From Streptococcus dysgalactiae subsp. dysgalactiae (GTDB lineage Bacteria > Bacillota > Bacilli > Lactobacillales > Streptococcaceae): DNA of 64,000 nt. Both the position numbers and the translations under genes were made by a program. Location: contig NZ_UHFH01000003.1 of NCBI RefSeq assembly GCF_900459225.1, positions 154,501 through 218,500 on the forward strand. The letters are read 5' to 3'. The notes beneath the pieces were generated by a model that saw only the letters and a list, made by a program, of their open reading frames with translations, made no database searches and was not told where the DNA came from. Below are positions 56,487-64,000 of this stretch, piece by piece; positions within the stretch are counted from its first letter, which is position 1, and each line of letters begins with the position of its first letter.

Positions 56487-57839
56487 ATGAAAAAGAAACA
56501 TGCTGCTCAATACTCTCTACTCATTCCAGCTGCTTTAATGGCCGCTGGTTTAGCGATGTCAGCTAACGGATCAGTTGCCTTTGCTGAAGAATCAGCACCA
56601 GTGGATAGCCACGCTGTGGTGCAACCCAAAGCTGAAGCGACTAAAGATGTTGCAGATAAAGCGAGTCAACCGTTACCTAAGGCTGCTGAAGCTGTTGCAA
56701 AAGAAGCAGAAGCTGCAAAACCTGCTGCAACAACTGCACAGCCTGCTCCTGAGGCTAAACCAGCAGCAGAAGCTGACGTTGCCGCTAAAAAAGCGCATAT
56801 TGCTAAATATGCAGGTGTATCAGTAGATAAGATTCAACTATTGGATACTTCAGAAGGTAAGGCGTTGATGTACCCACACGGCGACCATAATCACGTTGTT
56901 TTATTAGATAAGATTGATCTTTCTAAACCATTTGATGATGGACATGGTGATTCTCATCACCATCATCATGACCATGTGATCAAGGGAGATTTTACCTTTA
57001 CAGCTACAGTAACAGATCCTGCAGGTAAGGTATTGTCTGGTAAAGACGTTCAAGTGGTAGATACAACAGGTGAACGCAAAACGCTTGCAACTGTGAAGAC
57101 TGATGCAAAGGGACAAGCTGTTTTTGAGAAGCTTCCTTTAGGTCGCAGCTTAACAGTTCTTGTAGATGGCGTTGCTCAGGGGTATACTTTACGAACTGGT
57201 GTTGATGGCGACAAGCGCTCATCTAGTTTTACAGTTGATGGTAAAGGAACAGTTGAACCAGAATATAGTAAGACACCGTTAGTTGTTGTTGCTCTTGATG
57301 AGTCAGCAGAACCTCTAGCTGGACAAGAAGTTGTTTTGAAACATAGAACAGGTCGCTTGGTAGAGACAGTAGTGACAGGAGCTGACGGAAAAGCTGTATT
57401 TTCTAAAGGTCTTTTAGATGGCACTTTGTATGACATTTTTGTTAATGGTAAAAAATTATCTGAAGCAATGACAGGGGCAGAACGTAGTGTTTACCTAGAT
57501 GCTAAAGACATCAAAAAACCAGGTTCAGAAACAAAACCAGAAGCGCCTAAAGTTCCATCTAAGCCAGACGTTAAACCAGAAGCGCCTAAAGTTCCATCTA
57601 AACCAGAAGTTAATTCAGAAACAAAACCAGAAGCACCTAAAGCTCCATCTAAGTCAGGTACTGTTGTAAAAGCTGATCAAGCAGGTAAAGCAGTAGTCGC
57701 TAAACCTGAAGTGAAGAAAGCTGACAACCAATTGCCATCAACTGGCGAAGTTGTTAACCCATTCTTCACAGCAGCAGCGCTTGCGGTTATGGCAACAGCT
57801 GGTGTAGCAGCAGTTGTAAAACGCAAAGAAGAAAACTAA
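56487..57839 (+). CDS. Histidine-triad, Cna-B-like LPXTG surface protein
   Basis: 450 residues. Signal peptide to about residue 33 (cleaved near AFAEE), an Ala/Lys/Pro-rich linker, then a single streptococcal histidine-triad unit (IAKYAGVSVDKIQLLD ... YPHGDHNHVV). A His-rich loop follows (GHGDSHHHHHDH). Two β-sandwich repeats come next (about residues 170-255 and 260-345, each with a TDAKGQAVF or TGADGKAVF signature), resembling transthyretin/Cna-B domains. A Pro-Lys-Glu wall region ends in LPSTGEVVNPF. The His cluster should bind zinc. Transcription is likely zinc-repressed through the AdcR-type operator. Host ligand unknown. Confidence 0.85.
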   Translation: MKKKHAAQYSLLIPAALMAAGLAMSANGSVAFAEESAPVDSHAVVQPKAEATKDVADKASQPLPKAAEAVAKEAEAAKPAATTAQPAPEAKPAAEADVAAKKAHIAKYAGVSVDKIQLLDTSEGKALMYPHGDHNHVVLLDKIDLSKPFDDGHGDSHHHHHDHVIKGDFTFTATVTDPAGKVLSGKDVQVVDTTGERKTLATVKTDAKGQAVFEKLPLGRSLTVLVDGVAQGYTLRTGVDGDKRSSSFTVDGKGTVEPEYSKTPLVVVALDESAEPLAGQEVVLKHRTGRLVETVVTGADGKAVFSKGLLDGTLYDIFVNGKKLSEAMTGAERSVYLDAKDIKKPGSETKPEAPKVPSKPDVKPEAPKVPSKPEVNSETKPEAPKAPSKSGTVVKADQAGKAVVAKPEVKKADNQLPSTGEVVNPFFTAAALAVMATAGVAAVVKRKEEN

Positions 57840-57863
57840 GAATTGGTCTTATTCCAAAACCAA

Positions 57864-57896
57864 ACAAACTAGCTTTTATGAGCTAGTTTGTTTTTT
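57864..57896 (+). terminator. Terminator of the histidine-triad gene
   Basis: Perfect 11-bp stem ACAAACTAGCT/AGCTAGTTTGT with a T-tract. Confidence 0.88.
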
Positions 57897-57940
57897 GTTA
57901 TCAAAGAAGGGCTTAACCATGAGCTGACAATAGCAAGTCC

Positions 57941-57990
57941 TCAAAAAAATGCTCTCGCTCTAAGTATTTATCAACATAGAGTGAGAGCAT
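57941..57990 (-). terminator. Terminator of the anchored phosphodiesterase gene
   Basis: ATGCTCTCGCTCTA pairs with TAGAGTGAGAGCAT (one mismatch); on the minus strand it is followed by seven T residues. Confidence 0.82.
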
Positions 57991-58046
57991 CCGCTAGTCA
58001 TGTTTAAGATGAGGTTTTGGCACTAAAGTTCTGGTAATCAGAAGTC

Positions 58047-60425
58047 TTAGTTGCCTTCCTTTTTCAGACCAAATAGAGCTGCTAAACCTGCCAAGCTAAT
58101 ACCGAAAACGATGAAATTGTTTGAAGCTCCATCACCTGCTGCAGGAAGTTGGTTGTCCTTTTTGCTAGCTGTTTGATGAGTTTCTTGGTAAACTCGGGCT
58201 GCTAGTTGGTGGATAGCTTGACGATCTTGGTCACTAAAGGATTGGCCAGGGAGGGTTTGGCTTGTTGTGCTTTTGCTTTGGCTAGGAGCGACATAAGTAA
58301 AGCTGTGATCGCCAAAACCTTCTGCTGATGAAGGACCAAGATAGCGAATATCTTTGTAGTGACTAACCAATCCTTTTGCTTTGTCAGCGTTGAGGAAACG
58401 TAGGTTGAGACCTTTGATGGTGTCGGCAAAATACCAGTTATGATCAGCACTTGGATTGATATGCTTTTCAGCAATGATGTAGTTGATGATAGCTTGACGG
58501 TTTTCAAGATTAAGTAGACGGTTCATTGTAGCATTTTTGACTCCAGGGAAATTACCACTAGCGCGGTAGTTATTGGTTACTACCATAAACTCTTGTTTCG
58601 GATCGATGGCCTTGCCCACGTATGTCAAGTTGCGGACACGACTTGCTTTTGGGTTCACAAGAGTGCCTTTGCTATCGTATTTGTTCTTTTGGGTCACATC
58701 GAACTCGTAGGTAATTCCGTCGATAACATCAAAGTTATAAGTGCGGTAAGAAGTGTTAACCAAGTCTTGAGGTTCCGATTTGGTCGGATCAATGGTGTTG
58801 AACTGTCCAGCAGACATTTCTAACCACTCTTTCAAGTCAGCACCAGTCACTTTCAAGATAGCGGTGACATTGTCGTAAAGGTAAAGATCAGCAACATTTT
58901 TGATAGCGATGGGACCAGCAGGAATATCGGTGTAGGCTGAGGCGTCATTACGAGTTCCTGCTTTAAATGGGGCAGCAGCTGATAATAAAGGAAGGTTGGC
59001 TTCAGGTGTTCCAGCCAATTCTTTTTCAGCATACCAGCGTTGAGCGTTATTAACGATTTGAATCGATGGATCGTCCTTGACCAAAGCAAAGTAACTGTTG
59101 ATGGGAGCTGTGGTGGTTCCTACGTGTTGACGAACGTAGGCAATAGTGCCGTCATGAGCTTCTTTGGCAATCGCGATAATAGCAGGGTCAACTTGGCTTG
59201 ATTTGTGATCGATTTGACGCGTTTCAGCACGGCTTTGATCTTTGTTAACCTTCCATTGCCCATTCGTATAGGTGAGGTTCACATCGATCACTCCAAGGTG
59301 GTCGCCGTATTTGCCTCCCATGGTAACGGGAACGCCATTGATCAACCCTTTTTTACCATCAACGCCTTTGAACTTATCGTAAAAGCTACCATCTGGTAAA
59401 GCTGGAAAATCAGCGTGGGAATGACCTGTAACAACTGCGTCAACCCCTTCAAGGCTAGCAATCTGATAGCCAACATTTTCTTCACCAACTTCATAGACAT
59501 CATCACCGATACCAGTGTGGGCAAGCACAAGAACAAGGTCTGCGCCTGCGGCACGAATAGTAGGGATTACTTCTTTGACGGCTTCAACAGCATCTTTGAC
59601 GGTAACTTTTCCAGTTAGATTAGCTTTATCCCAGCTCATGATTTGAGGAGGAACGATACCTGTGATACCGATTTTCAAAGAAACAGCTTTGCCCTCTTTA
59701 TCGGTAAAAGTTTTGGTTAGAATATCAAAGGGTTTAAATTTAGGGGCACCCGTTTTGGCATCAAGGACATTAGTGTTAACAATGGGGAGGCCAGCAGTTG
59801 CCATTACTCGGTCTAGATAATCCAAACCATAGTTAAATTCATGGTTGCCAAGAGTGGAAGCATCGAAGTTCAGAGCCTTTAAGGCAGCATACATGGGATG
59901 CACTTCACCAATTTCCACAGGATCAACGATAGCCTTGTAAGTAGCTAGTGGAGTTCCTTGGAGAATATCACCATTGTCAACGAGCACCACATTTAGGTTT
60001 TCTTTTTTAGCTGTATCAATAAGCACAGCTGTTTTTGCTAAGTCAAGAGACTGAGCTTCTTTATCTTGATAGTAGTCATAGTTAACCAAGTTAGAGTGGA
60101 GGTCCCTTGTTGATAAAATACGAACATCAACGGATTGCCCTTCCACAGGCGCTGTCACAGTAGCATTGTCTGCTGATGCAGTTACTAGTTCAGGACTAGC
60201 AGGATTTATCAGGTTTGAAATGGGGGTTGTTTTAGCAGGTGTTGGCGTATTGTCTACTTTTAGAGGCGTTGTTTCTGCGGGAATGATAGTGCTCGATGCA
60301 GGATTGGTGGCTGTTAGCGGTTCAACAGCACTAACATCTTCTGCTTGAGTGAGCTGGGCAGCTCCAGCAGTAACTAACATGGCCAAGAAAATGGCACTTT
60401 TAGACAGGTATCCTTTTGTCTTCAT
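58047..60425 (-). CDS. Wall-anchored 2',3'-cyclic-nucleotide phosphodiesterase/5'-nucleotidase
   Basis: 792 residues. Signal peptide (1 to about 29), a Thr/Pro-rich linker, then a metallophosphatase domain with ILSTRDLHSN, VDNGDILQG, STLGNHEFNYG, VLAHTG and VTGHSHADF metal-ligand motifs. The 5'-nucleotidase C-terminal domain carries the substrate aromatic residues in LKEWLEMSAGQF and VTNNYRASGNFPG. The sorting signal is LPAAG with hydrophobic span and KKEGN tail. It hydrolyses extracellular cyclic or 5' nucleotides, feeding purine salvage and possibly blunting host nucleotide signalling. Confidence 0.92.
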   Translation of the reverse strand: MKTKGYLSKSAIFLAMLVTAGAAQLTQAEDVSAVEPLTATNPASSTIIPAETTPLKVDNTPTPAKTTPISNLINPASPELVTASADNATVTAPVEGQSVDVRILSTRDLHSNLVNYDYYQDKEAQSLDLAKTAVLIDTAKKENLNVVLVDNGDILQGTPLATYKAIVDPVEIGEVHPMYAALKALNFDASTLGNHEFNYGLDYLDRVMATAGLPIVNTNVLDAKTGAPKFKPFDILTKTFTDKEGKAVSLKIGITGIVPPQIMSWDKANLTGKVTVKDAVEAVKEVIPTIRAAGADLVLVLAHTGIGDDVYEVGEENVGYQIASLEGVDAVVTGHSHADFPALPDGSFYDKFKGVDGKKGLINGVPVTMGGKYGDHLGVIDVNLTYTNGQWKVNKDQSRAETRQIDHKSSQVDPAIIAIAKEAHDGTIAYVRQHVGTTTAPINSYFALVKDDPSIQIVNNAQRWYAEKELAGTPEANLPLLSAAAPFKAGTRNDASAYTDIPAGPIAIKNVADLYLYDNVTAILKVTGADLKEWLEMSAGQFNTIDPTKSEPQDLVNTSYRTYNFDVIDGITYEFDVTQKNKYDSKGTLVNPKASRVRNLTYVGKAIDPKQEFMVVTNNYRASGNFPGVKNATMNRLLNLENRQAIINYIIAEKHINPSADHNWYFADTIKGLNLRFLNADKAKGLVSHYKDIRYLGPSSAEGFGDHSFTYVAPSQSKSTTSQTLPGQSFSDQDRQAIHQLAARVYQETHQTASKKDNQLPAAGDGASNNFIVFGISLAGLAALFGLKKEGN

Positions 60426-60677
60426 AAAATCTCCTCATTTTCCTAAAAATGACATTACCTCTTCATTACAGCTTATAAAAGCGATTGCATCAATCAAAAA
60501 CGCGAACTATTTTTAGACTTTTAAATGAAAATATTTGGTTAATAAAAAATGAGATTATCCAAACAGACACTATTGGTGAAGAAGGCCGATTCTAACCGCT
60601 TTCTTTAAGGATTCCTTCTTTTGCTTTTGAGGTGAAAGTGTTAAAATAGGGACAAGAAATTTTAGACGAGGGAACGA

Positions 60678-62897
60678 ATGGCAAAAGAAATCAATTTAAC
60701 AGGAGAAGAAGTTGTTGCCTTAGCAGCCAAATACATGAACAGGGCCGATGTAGCCTTCGTAAAAAAAGCTTTGGATTATGCAACTGCTGCTCATTTTTAT
60801 CAAGTGAGGAAATCAGGTGAGCCATACATTGTTCATCCTATTCAGGTGGCAGGGATTTTAGCAGATTTGCACTTAGATGCTGTGACGGTGGCTTGTGGCT
60901 TTTTACATGATGTGGTAGAAGATACGGACATTACATTAGATAATATTGAGTTTGACTTTGGTAAAGATGTTCGTGATATTGTCGATGGGGTAACCAAATT
61001 AGGTAAAGTAGAATATAAATCACATGAAGAACAATTAGCGGAAAATCACCGCAAAATGTTAATGGCTATGTCAAAGGATATTCGAGTGATTTTGGTTAAA
61101 TTATCTGACCGATTACACAATATGCGGACTCTGAAACATCTGCGTAAGGATAAGCAAGAACGTATATCACGTGAAACGATGGAAATTTATGCTCCCCTGG
61201 CGCACCGTTTGGGGATTAGTCGTATCAAATGGGAATTAGAAGATTTGTCTTTCCGTTACCTGAACGAAACGGAATTTTACAAGATCTCTCATATGATGAA
61301 AGAAAAACGTCGTGAGCGTGAAGCCTTGGTCGATGATATTGTTACTAAAATTAAGTCTTATACCACCGAGCAAGGGTTGTTTGGAGATGTTTATGGTCGA
61401 CCAAAACACATTTACTCGGTTTATCGAAAAATGCGTGACAAGAAAAAACGTTTTGATCAAATTTTTGATTTGATTGCTATCCGATGTGTCATGGAAACGC
61501 AGAGCGATGTGTATGCTATGGTTGGATACATTCATGAGTTGTGGCGTCCAATGCCGGGCCGTTTCAAAGACTACATTGCTGCGCCGAAGGCTAATGGTTA
61601 CCAGTCCATTCATACCACAGTGTATGGTCCTAAGGGTCCGATTGAGATTCAAATCCGCACCAAGGAGATGCACCAGGTAGCTGAGTATGGGGTGGCTGCT
61701 CACTGGGCATATAAAAAAGGTCTAAGAGGAAAAGTCAATCAGGCAGAACAAAAAGTTGGTATGAACTGGATTAAAGAGTTAGTGGAGTTACAAGATGCTT
61801 CAAATGGTGATGCCGTGGATTTTGTTGACTCCGTAAAAGAAGATATTTTCTCGGAGCGTATTTATGTTTTTACACCGACAGGTGCGGTACAGGAACTGCC
61901 AAAAGACTCAGGGCCTATTGATTTTGCTTACGCTATTCATACCGAAGTGGGTGAAAAAGCAACGGGTGCTAAAGTTAATGGTCGCATGGTACCTCTTACC
62001 GCTAAATTAAAAACTGGAGATGTGGTGGAAATCGTTACTAACCCTAACTCTTTTGGGCCGAGTCGTGACTGGATTAAGTTGGTAAAAACCAATAAGGCTC
62101 GCAACAAGATTCGTCAGTTCTTTAAGAATCAAGATAAGGAGTTGTCGATTAATAAGGGACGTGATATGCTGGTTTCCTACTTTCAAGAGCAAGGATATAT
62201 AGCTAACAAGTATCTTGATAAAAAACGTATTGAAGCTATTTTGCCAAAAGTCAGCGTTAAAAGTGAAGAGTCCCTTTATGCAGCGGTTGGTTTTGGGGAC
62301 ATCAGTCCTGTCAGCGTCTTTAATAAATTAACTGAAAAAGAGCGTCGCGAAGAAGAAAGAGCCAAGGCCAAAGCAGAAGCAGAAGAATTGGTCAACGGTG
62401 GCGAAATCAAGCACGAAAACAAGGATGTTCTCAAGGTTCGCAGTGAAAATGGTGTGATTATTCAAGGAGCATCAGGACTCTTAATGCGAATCGCCAAGTG
62501 TTGTAACCCTGTACCTGGGGATCCCATTGAAGGCTATATTACCAAGGGACGTGGCATTGCCATCCACCGTGCGGATTGTAATAATATCAAGAGTCAAGAT
62601 GGCTACCAAGAGCGTCTCATCGAAGTGGAATGGGATTTGGATAACTCCAGTAAAGATTACCAAGCTGAAATTGACATTTATGGGCTCAATCGTAGTGGCC
62701 TTCTCAATGACGTCCTCCAGATTTTATCTAATTCTACCAAGAGTATTTCCACCGTTAATGCCCAGCCAACCAAGGACATGAAGTTTGCGAATATTCATGT
62801 GAGCTTTGGCATTCCAAATCTGACGCATCTGACCACAGTGGTGGAAAAAATCAAGGCAGTTCCAGATGTTTACAGTGTGAAGCGGACCAACGGTTAA
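60678..62897 (+). CDS. rel: (p)ppGpp synthetase/hydrolase Rel
   Basis: 739 residues, full bifunctional RelA/SpoT type. The N-terminal HD hydrolase domain ([13 protein letters not shown]), then the synthetase domain ([29 protein letters not shown]), the TGS domain ([15 protein letters not shown]), a conserved-cysteine region ([13 protein letters not shown]) and a C-terminal ACT domain. It makes and breaks the stringent-response alarmone. Both active sites appear intact. Start chosen from AGACGAGGG before the ATG. dtd follows after 13 bases. Confidence 0.96.
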   Translation: MAKEINLTGEEVVALAAKYMNRADVAFVKKALDYATAAHFYQVRKSGEPYIVHPIQVAGILADLHLDAVTVACGFLHDVVEDTDITLDNIEFDFGKDVRDIVDGVTKLGKVEYKSHEEQLAENHRKMLMAMSKDIRVILVKLSDRLHNMRTLKHLRKDKQERISRETMEIYAPLAHRLGISRIKWELEDLSFRYLNETEFYKISHMMKEKRREREALVDDIVTKIKSYTTEQGLFGDVYGRPKHIYSVYRKMRDKKKRFDQIFDLIAIRCVMETQSDVYAMVGYIHELWRPMPGRFKDYIAAPKANGYQSIHTTVYGPKGPIEIQIRTKEMHQVAEYGVAAHWAYKKGLRGKVNQAEQKVGMNWIKELVELQDASNGDAVDFVDSVKEDIFSERIYVFTPTGAVQELPKDSGPIDFAYAIHTEVGEKATGAKVNGRMVPLTAKLKTGDVVEIVTNPNSFGPSRDWIKLVKTNKARNKIRQFFKNQDKELSINKGRDMLVSYFQEQGYIANKYLDKKRIEAILPKVSVKSEESLYAAVGFGDISPVSVFNKLTEKERREEERAKAKAEAEELVNGGEIKHENKDVLKVRSENGVIIQGASGLLMRIAKCCNPVPGDPIEGYITKGRGIAIHRADCNNIKSQDGYQERLIEVEWDLDNSSKDYQAEIDIYGLNRSGLLNDVLQILSNSTKSISTVNAQPTKDMKFANIHVSFGIPNLTHLTTVVEKIKAVPDVYSVKRTNG

Positions 62898-62910
62898 CAA
62901 AGGAGACAAG

Positions 62911-63291
62911 ATGAAAATTGTGATGCAACGGGTCAAAGAAGCTTCTGTTTCCATTGATGGGAAAATTGCTGGCGCTATTAATCAAGGGTTGTTGCTGTTA
63001 GTAGGCTTAGGCCCAGATGATGATGCAGAAGATTTGGCTTACGCTGTGCGAAAAATAGTCAACATGCGTGTTTTTTCAGATGCCGATGACAAGATGAATT
63101 TGTCTATTCAAGATATTAAAGGTAGTATCTTATCGATTTCGCAATTTACCCTCTATGCCGATACTAAAAAGGGGAACCGTCCCGCCTTTACAGGAGCTGC
63201 AAAGCCCGATATGGCTAGCCAGTTTTATGATCGCTTTAATGAGCAATTGGCAGAATTTGTGCCCACTACAGTCATAGGCAGAATGCCCTAA
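62911..63291 (+). CDS. dtd: D-aminoacyl-tRNA deacylase, with internal deletion
   Basis: 126 residues, about 21 fewer than usual Dtd. The N-terminal four fifths are normal, including the [17 protein letters not shown] catalytic region. After QLAEFVP the protein goes straight to TTVIGRMP and a stop, where the family continues with VERGVFGADMQVSL and the NDGPVT loop. A 63-base in-frame deletion fits the length. The lost Gly-cisPro loop is needed for D-amino-acid discrimination in known Dtd enzymes, so activity is doubtful. AAAGGAG precedes the ATG. Confidence 0.88.
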   Translation: MKIVMQRVKEASVSIDGKIAGAINQGLLLLVGLGPDDDAEDLAYAVRKIVNMRVFSDADDKMNLSIQDIKGSILSISQFTLYADTKKGNRPAFTGAAKPDMASQFYDRFNEQLAEFVPTTVIGRMP

Positions 63292-63340
63292 ACAACCCCC
63301 TCTCCTAGTAAGCTTACTAAGGGGTGGGAGTGAGCTAGCA

Positions 63341-63385
63341 GATTAACAAGAAGGTTGACAGGGTTGTCAGCCTTTTTGTTAATCT
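63341..63385 (+). terminator. rel-dtd terminator
   Basis: A stem of about 20 bp (GATTAACAAGAAGGTTGACA with its near-complement to 63384) around GGT/GGG, with an internal T-run; strong hairpin after dtd. Confidence 0.8.
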
Positions 63386-63458
63386 GCTTTAAAAATCAGG
63401 GCAAATGGGTAGTCCTATGGTATAATTTGTCTAAAGCATCTTGTTAGAGAGGGGAATT

Positions 63459-64000
63459 ATGAGGCTGAAAGACTATTTTCCAGACATGGAGTTGGGAGCT
63501 TTTCCTTTAACAGATCCTGATTGGATTAGTATTGAAGAAGGTGATCATTATGTGCATTTGCCCAAGGCTAGTTTGTCAGAGAGGGAACGCCTCTTGCTTG
63601 GTTTGGGACGAGATCAACACCAAACATCTAGTCATTCGCTGTCGCCTTGGTACCATTACTTGGTGGACCGTCAAGGGAACCCGCCTGATATGTTGAAAGA
63701 TTGTCAGTTGCTTTACCTAAACCATCATCAGCCTTTGTCAGCGGATTTGATTGATTTGTTGCAAAGCATGATTGAGCAGTTTGAAGCCATTCTGCCTATC
63801 AGCCAGACTCGGACAGCTTTTCTTTGTGGACAAGGCAGTTCAGCTGACCTCTTGCAATTACTTCGGGACCTCCTGCCAACCATTGAGAGTGATTTTGGTT
63901 TGGCTTTGACAGTATTTGTGGGCAATGCCTGGCATCAGTTGGCAGCTAGTAGTTTCAGAGATTGTTTTGAGGAGGAAAATCAGCTGCTCACGGCCTATTT
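63459..64000 (+). CDS. Hypothetical protein, truncated by the window end
   Basis: 181 codons are open to the last base, starting MRLKDYFPDMELGAF after AGAGAGGGG. Acidic, Leu-rich and soluble, with no signal peptide. The layout of the visible part recalls the N-terminal regions of PucR/CdaR-like regulators with a C-terminal helix-turn-helix, but that end is outside the window, so the family is not established. Confidence 0.75.
   Translation, partial: MRLKDYFPDMELGAFPLTDPDWISIEEGDHYVHLPKASLSERERLLLGLGRDQHQTSSHSLSPWYHYLVDRQGNPPDMLKDCQLLYLNHHQPLSADLIDLLQSMIEQFEAILPISQTRTAFLCGQGSSADLLQLLRDLLPTIESDFGLALTVFVGNAWHQLAASSFRDCFEEENQLLTAY

Overview
The window reads as a low-G+C streptococcal chromosome of the pyogenic group. 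The markers are an Spd/mitogenic-factor-type secreted nuclease, an M-like surface protein directly downstream of an Mga-type regulator, an LPXTG-anchored cyclic-nucleotide phosphodiesterase, rel and dtd in that order, and many streptococcal housekeeping genes. The Mga-like/M-like/rel arrangement fits Streptococcus dysgalactiae or a close relative such as S. canis better than S. pyogenes. The species call is an inference from gene content, not from a search.

Layout: 0-3 kb is the end of an accessory Sec/serine-rich-adhesin glycosylation cluster (gtfA, gtfB, gtf3, Asp4-like). Next are a decayed YheO-type regulator, a TelA/XpaC pair, purA and a BMP lipoprotein. 9.2-18.7 kb is a glycyl-radical-enzyme locus: activase, DeoR and SorC regulators, a lactose/cellobiose-type PTS, a PflD-like enzyme, a fructose-6-phosphate aldolase-like enzyme and glycerol dehydrogenase. 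Two operator-like motifs recur across it. 18.8-25.6 kb holds small and secreted proteins, an S66 peptidase, the Spd nuclease and a flavoprotein, with several decayed stretches. 26-35 kb is an AT-rich accessory island: a glucitol/sorbitol PTS operon between two inverted, defective IS3-family copies, plus an IS256-family remnant, ending at a tRNA-Lys gene. Immediately beyond are a 6S RNA candidate and rarA.

36.9-51.7 kb holds folate synthesis (pabA, pabBC), a wall-anchored amidase, the prmA-rsmE group, a glucose/maltose-type PTS EIICBA under an apparent CcpA site, an M42 peptidase and two adjacent intramembrane-protease-like proteins. 52-63.3 kb holds nrdI and the surface-protein locus: Mga-like regulator, M-like protein, a histidine-triad LPXTG protein, the anchored phosphodiesterase, rel and a dtd gene with an apparent internal deletion. 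The window ends inside an unidentified gene.

The most interesting signal is the histidine-triad surface protein (56487-57839). It combines a His-triad and His-rich segment, two probable transthyretin/Cna-B-like domains and a wall anchor nearly identical to that of the neighbouring M-like protein. Its promoter carries a perfect match to the AdcR zinc operator (56442-56453). This suggests a zinc-controlled surface protein placed in the M-protein locus.
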